In this document: piece after piece, positions 8,344-15,668 of the stretch
How positions within the stretch are numbered: position 1 is the first letter of the stretch
How the letters are laid out: each line of letters opens with the position of its first letter
Source of the DNA: Bacteroidota bacterium
GTDB lineage: Bacteria; Bacteroidota; Bacteroidia; NS11-12g; UBA955
Direction of reading: 5' to 3'
Assembly: GCA_024103355.1 (NCBI GenBank)
Contig: JAGFIU010000024.1
Location: 62,001-126,000 of the forward strand
DNA: 64,000 bases
The notes under the pieces: model-generated
What the model was told of the DNA's origin: nothing
What the model saw: only the letters and a program-made list of their open reading frames with translations
Databases searched by the model: none
Position numbers and translations under genes: made by a program

Positions 8344-9720
8344 ATGAAACTTTTCAAATTCATTTTACTTGCATTTATACCAACGAGCCTTTTTTGTCAG
8401 GAAGTGGCAAATGATTTTAATAAAATTTTGTTTAAAGATAACTTTGAATCTACAAAGGATGACATCTGGACACAGACATACAATGTCGACAATCTTTTTA
8501 TCAAACAATCCAATAGCTTTGACTTAATTAGAAAAAATCCTGAGCTCGGATATTTCGTCATTCCAAATCATAATGAGAAATACAATTCTTATGAAATTAA
8601 AGTGGGGCTTAGTCTAATAAAGCTAAACCGTAAGAAATCATCAGCCGGAATCCTGATAATGGCTGATAGAGACAAATCCTCCGGCATTTTAATCGAAATC
8701 AACCAAAAAAGGCAATATAGAATTTGTCGAGTATATCCGGATCGAATTGCACCCATATCTAAAGGAAAAGAAGGGTGGATAAATTATCCCTTTGCAGTTA
8801 CAAAAGAATACAATGAAATATTAGTTAGAACGAATAACAAGGTCTATGATCTTTATATCAACCAGAAATATATTACGACATTCTCAGAAATAGAACTCTC
8901 TAAGGGGAATTTTGGTTTATATATTGGACCTGCCTCACGCGCTTCATTCAAATTTATTGAATTATTGGGAGAAGACATCAAACAAAATCCCAAAACAGAC
9001 CCTAAGACAAGCCCTGAGGATGCTGCATTATCTCAAATTATCATCCAACTACGCAATGATTTAGCTAAAAAGGATGCAGAAATTGAAGATTTAAAAACCA
9101 AACTTAAAAATTGCAATGGAACAACCAGTCTTAATACCACTCAGAACCACGGGATCGACACTGCATTGACAAATAGAAACAGAGAGCTGACCTCACTAAA
9201 CCGCGATTTAGAAAACGAAAATAACACTCTAAAAGCTGAACTCCTAAAAGCTAAAGCCGAATTGGTGAGATTACAAAAATTTAAAGACGAAATTCAAACC
9301 CAACAGAGTGGAGACATTATCATTAATCTGACCAATTTGGTCACTACCCAAAAAGATAAAATCTCAGAATTAGAAACAAAAACAACACTGATGCAAGACG
9401 AAATTACTCAGGTAAAAAATGATAATACGGTTCTCACAAATCAGATAATGAAGCGAGATGAACATATAAATAACCTCGAAATCAAAAATCATGAGTTGGA
9501 CTCCATTAATGCAAAATATCGTGACATTTTGCTGAGATTCAATATAGACCCAAATAATCCTATTGCGCCAGTTCTTGAAAACAAAGAAGACAATACTACT
9601 CAAAATCCTCCACCCAAAACCGAAATCATTGACCAAGACTATATTAACAAGTTGATTGAAAAAGAAAGAGAAGAAAAGAAGCGAAAAGAAGAGGAAGAAA
9701 GAAAACGAAATGGCAATTAA
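8344..9720 (+). CDS. Secreted protein with LamG-like N-terminus and long coiled coil
   Basis: A 458-residue protein of unknown function. It has a Sec signal peptide (residues 1-18, ending LFCQ). Residues 30-205 look like a concanavalin/LamG-type beta-sandwich of the kind in DUF1080-like proteins, with SAGILIMADRDKSSGILIEI and GNFGLYIGPASRASFKF. Residues 225-400 are predominantly heptad-like and charged (LRNDLAKKDAEIEDLKTKLK), suggesting a long coiled coil, and the tail is a run of Lys/Glu/Arg. Its stop overlaps the start of the following thioesterase by one base, so the two are probably cotranscribed. No T9SS tail is present. Confidence 0.7.
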   Translation: MKLFKFILLAFIPTSLFCQEVANDFNKILFKDNFESTKDDIWTQTYNVDNLFIKQSNSFDLIRKNPELGYFVIPNHNEKYNSYEIKVGLSLIKLNRKKSSAGILIMADRDKSSGILIEINQKRQYRICRVYPDRIAPISKGKEGWINYPFAVTKEYNEILVRTNNKVYDLYINQKYITTFSEIELSKGNFGLYIGPASRASFKFIELLGEDIKQNPKTDPKTSPEDAALSQIIIQLRNDLAKKDAEIEDLKTKLKNCNGTTSLNTTQNHGIDTALTNRNRELTSLNRDLENENNTLKAELLKAKAELVRLQKFKDEIQTQQSGDIIINLTNLVTTQKDKISELETKTTLMQDEITQVKNDNTVLTNQIMKRDEHINNLEIKNHELDSINAKYRDILLRFNIDPNNPIAPVLENKEDNTTQNPPPKTEIIDQDYINKLIEKEREEKKRKEEEERKRNGN

Positions 9721-10127
9721 TGATGAATCAACGATTTAAGACAGGAGACAAAAAATACTATTCCAAAACAGTCACAAAAGAAGATACAGCGGCATTTGAC
9801 AGCGGAATGGTTCACCCTGTTTATGCCACATTTGCTCTTGGCCGTGATGCAGAATGGGTATGCAGATTATTTGTACTTGAGATGAAAGATGAAAATGAGG
9901 AAGGGATAGGAACATTTCTGAACATTCAACACCTCTCCCCTGCTTTGTTAGGTCAAACTGTAGAGTTTGAAGCCGAAATCAATGAACTAAAATCCAATTC
10001 AATCAATTGTATTTTCACAGCTCGAGTGGGCAACAGAATTATTGCTACCGGTACACAAGGGCAGAAAATTTTGCCAAAAGATAAAATAAACAATCTGTTT
10101 AACTCCCTTATAGAAAATAATGGCTAA
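9720..10127 (+). CDS. Hotdog-fold thioesterase, FlK-like
   Basis: A 135-residue protein resembling the hotdog family that includes fluoroacetyl-CoA thioesterase (FlK): MVHPVYATFALGRDAEWVCRL is the active-site helix region near residue 30, followed by a strand HLSPALLGQTVEFEAEI and GNRIIATGTQGQ. It probably hydrolyses an acyl-CoA; the substrate is unknown. Two ATGs (9720 and 9723) overlap the previous stop codon. It overlaps smpB by 8 bases, so the three genes 8344-10560 look like one operon. Confidence 0.7.
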   Translation: MMNQRFKTGDKKYYSKTVTKEDTAAFDSGMVHPVYATFALGRDAEWVCRLFVLEMKDENEEGIGTFLNIQHLSPALLGQTVEFEAEINELKSNSINCIFTARVGNRIIATGTQGQKILPKDKINNLFNSLIENNG

Positions 10128-10560
10128 CCTGAATATTGTCAACAAAAAAGCCGGTTTTAATTTTCAGTTGGAACAAAGATTTACCGCAGGTCTTTCTCTA
10201 ACGGGAACAGAAGTAAAATCTATCCGAAACAACAATGCCTCTATCTCAGAATCCTACTGTGTCTTTGTCGGCAATGAACTTTTTATAAAAAACATGCATA
10301 TCTCCGAGTGGAAATTCGGAAGTTATCTCAACCACGAACCTCTCAGAGACAGAAAACTGCTTCTGACCAAACGCGAACTTCGCAAACTAAAAAAAGGAGT
10401 TGAGGTCGAGGGATATACAATTGTTCCAATAAAAGTTTTTTTGAGTGAAAGAGGATTGATTAAAATTGAAATCGCTTTAGCAAAAGGGAAAAAACAGTTT
10501 GATAAACGCGAGGATATCAAGAAAAAGGATTTGGAAAGAGAAAGTAAACTTAAATTCTGA
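10120..10560 (+). CDS. smpB: SsrA-binding protein SmpB
   Basis: A 146-residue partner of tmRNA in rescue of stalled ribosomes. The typical blocks are present: KKAGFNFQLEQRFTAGLSLTGTEVKSIR near the N-terminus, HEPLRDRKLLLTKRE in the middle, and a basic C-terminal tail (KGKKQFDKREDIKKKD) that occupies the mRNA channel. The length is usual for the family. It overlaps the preceding thioesterase gene by 8 bases. The ssrA gene itself was not seen in the window. Confidence 0.95.
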   Translation: MANLNIVNKKAGFNFQLEQRFTAGLSLTGTEVKSIRNNNASISESYCVFVGNELFIKNMHISEWKFGSYLNHEPLRDRKLLLTKRELRKLKKGVEVEGYTIVPIKVFLSERGLIKIEIALAKGKKQFDKREDIKKKDLERESKLKF

Positions 10561-10569
10561 CAATAAAAT

Positions 10570-10577
10570 TATCTTTG
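10570..10577 (+). promoter_or_regulatory. -7 promoter element of the small barrel gene
   Basis: TATCTTTG matches TAnnTTTG and ends only 4 bases before the ATG at 10582, so the transcript is probably leaderless or nearly so. Confidence 0.55.
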
Positions 10578-10581
10578 TCCT

Positions 10582-11181
10582 ATGTTTTGCAATAAAAAGC
10601 TGTTGTTTGTCCTATTCTGTTTACTTCTGTCAGGGATGAGCAACGGCCAAATCATAAGGAACCGGTATATTGCAATACAAGGAGGTGCGATTGATTTTTC
10701 AACGCGATGGCTCAAGAACCCTCAACCTCAAAACCACAGAATCTCTGCGTTTAGCTGTATTGAATACGGCTATCCCATTTCTGACTTTTTCACAGTTTAT
10801 TCCAATATAAGTTTAGGTCATCTCAAAAATATGGGTGCCGATTTTCAAAGTGAGATTGGCTCTGATTTTTTCAGAATCGGACTTGGACTTTTGCTGAACC
10901 CCAATAATGGAAAATTCTTTCTAAATAACAGGTCAAAAATGATAGAGCCTTATGGAATTATCGGCTACAATTTTGACATTATCAATCAAAACCCAACAGC
11001 CGGCTTCAACAGGACAATTGGCAGTGTGTGTTTTGGTGCAGGATTTTGGACACCCATTGCAGACAAACTCTGCGTGGGTTATCGCTATTCCATCAACCAA
11101 AGACTTGCACAGGACTATAGGACATTTAATCAGCACACAATCGGTATGCTGATTAGTTTGGGAGATAATTCTGCTGACTAA
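10582..11181 (+). CDS. Predicted outer-membrane beta-barrel protein, function unknown
   Basis: A 199-residue protein with a Sec signal peptide (residues 1-22, ending SNGQ) and alternating strands such as VYSNISLGHL, FFRIGLGLLLN, MIEPYGIIGYNF, SVCFGAGFW and LCVGYRYSINQRL, ending in TIGMLISLG. This is the pattern of a small eight-stranded barrel of the OmpX/PorT type. I do not recognise a specific family. Confidence 0.65.
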   Translation: MFCNKKLLFVLFCLLLSGMSNGQIIRNRYIAIQGGAIDFSTRWLKNPQPQNHRISAFSCIEYGYPISDFFTVYSNISLGHLKNMGADFQSEIGSDFFRIGLGLLLNPNNGKFFLNNRSKMIEPYGIIGYNFDIINQNPTAGFNRTIGSVCFGAGFWTPIADKLCVGYRYSINQRLAQDYRTFNQHTIGMLISLGDNSAD

Positions 11182-11221
11182 AGTCCCGATTTCCGGAGGA
11201 AAGCCTGCAAAGTTTTTTCAA

Positions 11222-11229
11222 TAACTTTG
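11222..11229 (+). promoter_or_regulatory. -7 promoter element of trmD
   Basis: TAACTTTG matches TAnnTTTG, 9 bases before the ATG at 11239. The in-frame TTG at 11227 lies within it and is therefore unlikely to be the start. Confidence 0.5.
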
Positions 11230-11238
11230 GCAGCTTCT

Positions 11239-11913
11239 ATGAGAATCGATATCATAACTGTTTTGCCGGAGTTGCTGCAAAGTCCGTTCAATTACTCCAT
11301 AGTAAAGCGAGCACAAGACAAGGGGCTTGCAGAACTCCATATTCACAATCTGAGAGATTATGCAGATAACAAATACAAACAGGTTGATGACTACCCTTAT
11401 GGTGGGGGTGCAGGAATGGTGATTATTCCCGTTCCTCTTTCAAAATGTATAGAGAAATTAAAAAGCGAAAGAGTTTATGATGAGATTATCTTCTTAACAC
11501 CTGATGGAATCCCGGCAAAACAAAAAATAGTCAATACACTTTCTCTCAAAGAGAATCTGCTGATTATCAGCGGTCATTACAAAGGAATTGATCAAAGAAT
11601 CAGAGATAAATATGTGACCATGGAACTCAGTATTGGAGATTTTGTGGTAACAGGAGGCGAAATACCGACAGCATTGTTGGTGGACGGTATTGTGCGATTG
11701 ATACCCGGGGTAATCAGCAATGAAGAGAGCGCATTATCAGACAGTTTCCAAGACGGGTTGCTTGCACCTCCTGTATATACTCGCCCTGCTGATTTTGATG
11801 GAATGAAAGTCCCTGAGATTTTGCTTTCAGGAAATTTTAAAGAAATAGAAAAATGGCGTATGGAACAAGCAGAAAAACTTACTCAAGAAAAAAGGCCTGA
11901 TTTATTTGAATAG
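11239..11913 (+). CDS. trmD: tRNA (guanine-37-N1)-methyltransferase TrmD
   Basis: A 224-residue SPOUT methyltransferase that puts m1G at position 37 of tRNAs with G36-G37, which prevents frameshifting. The sequence begins [13 protein letters not shown]. The knot region carries [12 protein letters not shown] (usually GHYEGIDQR) and [12 protein letters not shown], which bind S-adenosylmethionine, and the end has PVYTRPADF and [13 protein letters not shown]. The usual Glu of GHYEGID is Lys here, which is a common variant in the phylum as far as I recall. It is transcribed from its own promoter. Confidence 0.95.
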   Translation: MRIDIITVLPELLQSPFNYSIVKRAQDKGLAELHIHNLRDYADNKYKQVDDYPYGGGAGMVIIPVPLSKCIEKLKSERVYDEIIFLTPDGIPAKQKIVNTLSLKENLLIISGHYKGIDQRIRDKYVTMELSIGDFVVTGGEIPTALLVDGIVRLIPGVISNEESALSDSFQDGLLAPPVYTRPADFDGMKVPEILLSGNFKEIEKWRMEQAEKLTQEKRPDLFE

Positions 11914-11961
11914 AATATCCCATTCATCGTATAAGTCTTTGCCACAGAGATACAAATGCCA

Positions 11962-11969
11962 TAAATTTG
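11962..11969 (+). promoter_or_regulatory. -7 promoter element of the exonuclease gene
   Basis: TAAATTTG matches TAnnTTTG and ends 4 bases before the GTG at 11974; TTTG at 11938 is a candidate -33 element 20 bases upstream. Confidence 0.55.
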
Positions 11970-11973
11970 AAGC

Positions 11974-12753
11974 GTGAATTTACAGTTAAATAAAAACCTT
12001 GTTGTACTGGATATTGAAAGTACCGGTGTCAATTTCATCAAAGACAAAATCGTTGAATTGTTTTTGTTAAAAATAAAACCAAATGGTGATAAAGAAGAGT
12101 TCCTGCAACGATTTAACCCTCAGGTTATCATGACTCCGGATGTTATAGCAGTTCACGGAATCACCAATGAGATGGTAGCCAATGAGCCTATTTTTGAAGA
12201 GAAGGCTAAAGCGATTATGAATTTTATTGGGGATGCAGATTTAGCCGGTTTTAACTCTGACAAATTTGACATTCCAATGCTGATGGAAGAATTGGGAAGA
12301 GCAGGAATTGATTTAGAAATTGAAAAGCGCAAAACAATTGATGTTCAAAGAATATTTCATAAAATGGAGCCGCGAAATTTGTCAGCAGCATATAAATTCT
12401 ATTGCAACAAAGATTTAGAAGGTGCACATTCTGCAAGTGCTGACACCATTGCAACTTGGGAAATTCTGGATGCACAGATTGGGAGATATAGCGAACTTTC
12501 CAAAACTGTTGCCGGGCTGCATGCCTTTACCTCAAATGGCGAAACCCTTGACTTATCAGGTCGAATCGTTTATAACAACAGTAAAGTTCCTGTTTTCAAT
12601 TTTGGTAAATACAAGGGCTTTGCTGTAAAAGAAGTATTTCAAAAGGAGCCTACTTATTTTGATTGGATTATGAATTCCGATTTTTCTATGCAGACAAAGA
12701 AAGTAATCACAAGATTGCGATTGGAAATGATGAGCGATACCACAGCTAAATAA
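11974..12753 (+). CDS. DnaQ-like 3'-5' exonuclease with ExoX-type C-terminus
   Basis: A 259-residue nuclease of the DEDD superfamily. Exo I is VVLDIESTGV (Asp and Glu near residues 13-15), exo II is FNSDKFDIPML near residue 92, and exo III is GAHSASADTIAT near residue 150, which gives a DEDDh active site. Residues about 205-245 (VFNFGKYKGFAVKEVFQKEP and FDWIM) form the small C-terminal domain seen in ExoX-like exonucleases. It is called a DNA polymerase III epsilon-like protein in many genomes, but the C-terminal domain suggests a stand-alone nuclease. The start is GTG, supported by the promoter just upstream. Confidence 0.85.
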   Translation: MNLQLNKNLVVLDIESTGVNFIKDKIVELFLLKIKPNGDKEEFLQRFNPQVIMTPDVIAVHGITNEMVANEPIFEEKAKAIMNFIGDADLAGFNSDKFDIPMLMEELGRAGIDLEIEKRKTIDVQRIFHKMEPRNLSAAYKFYCNKDLEGAHSASADTIATWEILDAQIGRYSELSKTVAGLHAFTSNGETLDLSGRIVYNNSKVPVFNFGKYKGFAVKEVFQKEPTYFDWIMNSDFSMQTKKVITRLRLEMMSDTTAK

Positions 12754-12762
12754 AGAGGTTTC

Positions 12763-13491
12763 ATGAAAGAAAATCGAAAAAAGGGATTGTCCGTCATTTT
12801 TGAAGATGAGCATTATTTGGTTATTGATAAACCTTCCGGAGTAGCCAGTCTTGATGAACATGTATTTTCCACTCCTTCCGTTTTAAGGTTACTCAAAGAC
12901 AGATATCCCGGTGCTCAGCTTTGCCACCGTTTGGATAAAGAAACTTCTGGGTGCTTGCTTGCTTCTAAACATACAGAAGCATACAGACATGCAGCTATTC
13001 TGTTTGAAAAAAGATTAGTGGACAAAACCTATATTGCAATTTGCAACGGAACTTCTAATTTTTCCAAGCAAATCATTGACTTGCCTTTGCAGATTTCGGG
13101 CAAAAGGGTAAAAGTATCTCATCGTTACGGAAAAGCAGCACAAACCATACTGAATACCATTGAGCAGTTCAAACATTTTTCTGTTGTGGAATGCAAACCG
13201 CTATCAGGGCGAACCCATCAAATCAGGGTGCATCTTGCCGAACAAAACAACCCTATTGTAAATGATATCCTATATGGAGGTGAAGCTCCTTTACTTTCAA
13301 AGATTAAACGCCATTTTCATTTATCAAAAAATGAAGAACACGAAAGTCCAATTATTGAACGAATTGCACTACACGCCTCAGGGCTTTCTTTCACAAGTAT
13401 TGACGGGAAACAAATAAGTGTTCAATGCACGCTGAGCAAGGATTTAGAAGCTTTTTTAAAGATTCTGAGAAAATATGATGTAATCTCTTAG
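12763..13491 (+). CDS. RluA-family RNA pseudouridine synthase
   Basis: A 242-residue enzyme that isomerises uridine in rRNA or tRNA. The catalytic motif HRLDKETSG (nucleophile Asp) is at residues 54-62, preceded by YLVIDKPSGVASL and followed by the binding motif PLSGRTHQIRVHL near residue 150. There is no S4 domain, so it resembles the short RluA/TruC types, and the target base is not predictable. It follows the exonuclease by 9 bases and is probably cotranscribed with it. Confidence 0.9.
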   Translation: MKENRKKGLSVIFEDEHYLVIDKPSGVASLDEHVFSTPSVLRLLKDRYPGAQLCHRLDKETSGCLLASKHTEAYRHAAILFEKRLVDKTYIAICNGTSNFSKQIIDLPLQISGKRVKVSHRYGKAAQTILNTIEQFKHFSVVECKPLSGRTHQIRVHLAEQNNPIVNDILYGGEAPLLSKIKRHFHLSKNEEHESPIIERIALHASGLSFTSIDGKQISVQCTLSKDLEAFLKILRKYDVIS

Positions 13492-13504
13492 GAGCGTGTT
13501 TAAC

Positions 13505-14290
13505 TTAATCAATTAAGTCTTCTGCTTTAGCAATCAACTCAGCAATATCAATAACTTTCATATCATTTTCTTTGCCGCAGGCTTTAATTCCGTCTTGTAG
13601 CATAATCATACAGAAGGGACAATTTGATGCAACCACCTTAGCACCTGTTTCAATGGCTTGTTCAATACGAGCGGTATTGATTTCTTTTTTTCCTTTTTCA
13701 GATTCTTTAAAGACCTGGGCTCCTCCTGCACCACAACACATTCCTTTGCTTCTGCAGGTTTTCATTTCCACAAGGTCTGCTTCCATAGCGGCAATAACCT
13801 CTCTGGGGGCTTCATACACTCCATTTCCACGACCGAGGTAACAACTGTCATGATAGGTGATTTTCTTTCCTTTGTAGAATCCGCCTTTTATTTTAAGCCT
13901 GCCTTCATTGATAAGGCTTTGTAAAAACTGAGTGTGGTGAAGCACTTCATAATTTCCGCCAAGTTCGGGATATTCATTTTTGATTGTGTTAAAACAATGC
14001 GGACAAGTTGCCACGATTTTCTTAACTCCATAACCGTTAAGTACCGCAATGTTATTACTTGCCTGCATTTGGAACAAAAACTCATTACCAGCTCTTTTTG
14101 CAGGGTCTCCGGTACAACTTTCTTCGTTGCCCAAAACAGCAAACTTTACACCTGCATAATCCAAAATTTTTGCAAAAGCTTTGGTTACTCTTTGTGCCCT
14201 TTGGTCGAAACTACCGGCACATCCTACCCAAAAAAGTATTTCAGGCGTTTCGCCTGCTGCTAAATAATCTGCATAAGTTCTTACTTTCAT
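13505..14290 (-). CDS. CCG-domain Fe-S protein, HdrB-like
   Basis: A 261-residue protein with two cysteine-rich CCG domains, as in heterodisulfide reductase subunit HdrB, GlpC and LutA. The first has CAGSFDQRA, ESCTGDPAKRAG and CPHCFNTIKNEYP. The second has HDSCYLGRGN, MCCGAGGAQVF and CPFCMIMLQDG. These cysteines ligate non-cubane or coupled Fe-S clusters. It is 12 bases downstream of the membrane Fe-S gene on the same strand, so the pair should act as one complex that moves electrons between a soluble donor and quinone. The donor is unknown; ETF or a dehydrogenase are candidates by analogy only. Confidence 0.85.
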   Translation of the reverse strand: MKVRTYADYLAAGETPEILFWVGCAGSFDQRAQRVTKAFAKILDYAGVKFAVLGNEESCTGDPAKRAGNEFLFQMQASNNIAVLNGYGVKKIVATCPHCFNTIKNEYPELGGNYEVLHHTQFLQSLINEGRLKIKGGFYKGKKITYHDSCYLGRGNGVYEAPREVIAAMEADLVEMKTCRSKGMCCGAGGAQVFKESEKGKKEINTARIEQAIETGAKVVASNCPFCMIMLQDGIKACGKENDMKVIDIAELIAKAEDLID

Positions 14291-14302
14291 TTTCGTCTGA
14301 TT

Positions 14303-15613
14303 TTAATTTTCGTCTTTTTTGCTTTCATTCTCGAGGTCGATAGCCCAATTGGCTCTTTCGCTTTGTGCAAACTGCCATGGGGCACCATTATTTTCAATAT
14401 TGCTAAACATCATATTCCATTCCTGTGGTGCTGCTGATTCTTCCATAACCAAATATTGTCGCATATTCACTATAATATCCATTGGATTGATATTAATAGG
14501 ACAAACTTCAACACAAGCGTTGCAAGTAGTACAAGCCAATAGTTCCTCTTTGGTTATATAGGTATGCAAATCTTTGGGCTGTTCCGGTTCAGGCAAAACA
14601 CCATCTCTTATTTTGCCTACTTCTTCCAAGCGGTCGCGTGTGTCCATCATCACTTTGCGTGGTGAGAGAAGTTTTCCGGTAGTATTTGCAGGACATACAG
14701 AAGTACAACGTCCACATTCCGTACATGAATAAGCATCCAACAAGTTTTTCCATGTTAAATCTTCAACGTCTTTCACTCCAAACCTCGGGTTCTCAACCGT
14801 TGGCGGAGTAAACGAAGTATCCATCATGGCTTTAACCTCATTGCTGACCAACTCATTATTTTTGAATTTGGCTTTAGGGTCAAGATTGGTGTAATAAGTG
14901 TTTGGGAAAGCCAGAATAATATGAAGATGCTTGCTATAAGGGACATAGTTCAAAAACCAAAGTATTCCAACAAAGTGAAACCACCATGCTGCTTGCACCC
15001 AAAGATGTGCTGAAGAATCGCTCATATTTTCAAACATTGGATATAGAAAACTGCTGACCGGCATTGAAGCATCTGCTTGAAAAGAGCGGTCTGCCGCATT
15101 CATTACAATAAGAGCAACCATCAAAACTATTTCAACCACCAAAATTACGTTGGCATCAAAAAACGGCCATCCCTTGAGTTCCGGTGATTGGAAACGGTAT
15201 ATCTTCATAGCATTTCTTCTGAACAGAAAAATAATACATGAGATAATCACAAGCAGACCAAGGATTTCGAAGAAAGCAATTGAGAAATCATAAAGTCCTC
15301 CCAAGACTGGTCTAAATACTCTGTGAGTTCCGGCAATTCCATCAATAATAATTTCTAATACTTCAATATTGATTAGGACAAACCCTAAATACACAAACAC
15401 ATGCAATATGCCGGCAATAGGTTTAATTTTTGTCATTTTGCCTTGCCCTACTGCAAAACGGAGCATATTCTTCCAGCGTTTGGCTTTGTTATCACTGAGG
15501 TCTATGTCTTTCCCCAGTTTAATATTTCGGATGATTCGATTGATACTTCTATAGAAGAAATAAACTCCTGCACCGAGTATTAGTATAAATAAGATTTGTG
15601 AAAGATACTGCAT
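14303..15613 (-). CDS. Membrane Fe-S oxidoreductase, HdrC/DsrM-like
   Basis: A 436-residue protein. About five or six transmembrane helices (residues 1-25, 60-90, 105-130, 150-175, 205-230) form an NarI/DsrM-like heme b or quinone-binding region. A cytoplasmic part follows with two [4Fe-4S] motifs, CTECGRCTSVCP near residue 290 and CTTCNACVEVCP near residue 345. It is partner to the HdrB-like protein encoded directly downstream. The pair resembles the ETF:quinone or lactate-utilisation type of respiratory modules in Bacteroidota, but no substrate-specific subunit lies beside it. Confidence 0.82.
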   Translation of the reverse strand: MQYLSQILFILILGAGVYFFYRSINRIIRNIKLGKDIDLSDNKAKRWKNMLRFAVGQGKMTKIKPIAGILHVFVYLGFVLINIEVLEIIIDGIAGTHRVFRPVLGGLYDFSIAFFEILGLLVIISCIIFLFRRNAMKIYRFQSPELKGWPFFDANVILVVEIVLMVALIVMNAADRSFQADASMPVSSFLYPMFENMSDSSAHLWVQAAWWFHFVGILWFLNYVPYSKHLHIILAFPNTYYTNLDPKAKFKNNELVSNEVKAMMDTSFTPPTVENPRFGVKDVEDLTWKNLLDAYSCTECGRCTSVCPANTTGKLLSPRKVMMDTRDRLEEVGKIRDGVLPEPEQPKDLHTYITKEELLACTTCNACVEVCPININPMDIIVNMRQYLVMEESAAPQEWNMMFSNIENNGAPWQFAQSERANWAIDLENESKKDEN

Positions 15614-15668
15614 GTGGAATTATTTTGGGTTCAATATTAGAGAAAAAACTTGCTCTTTTTTTCACCCC

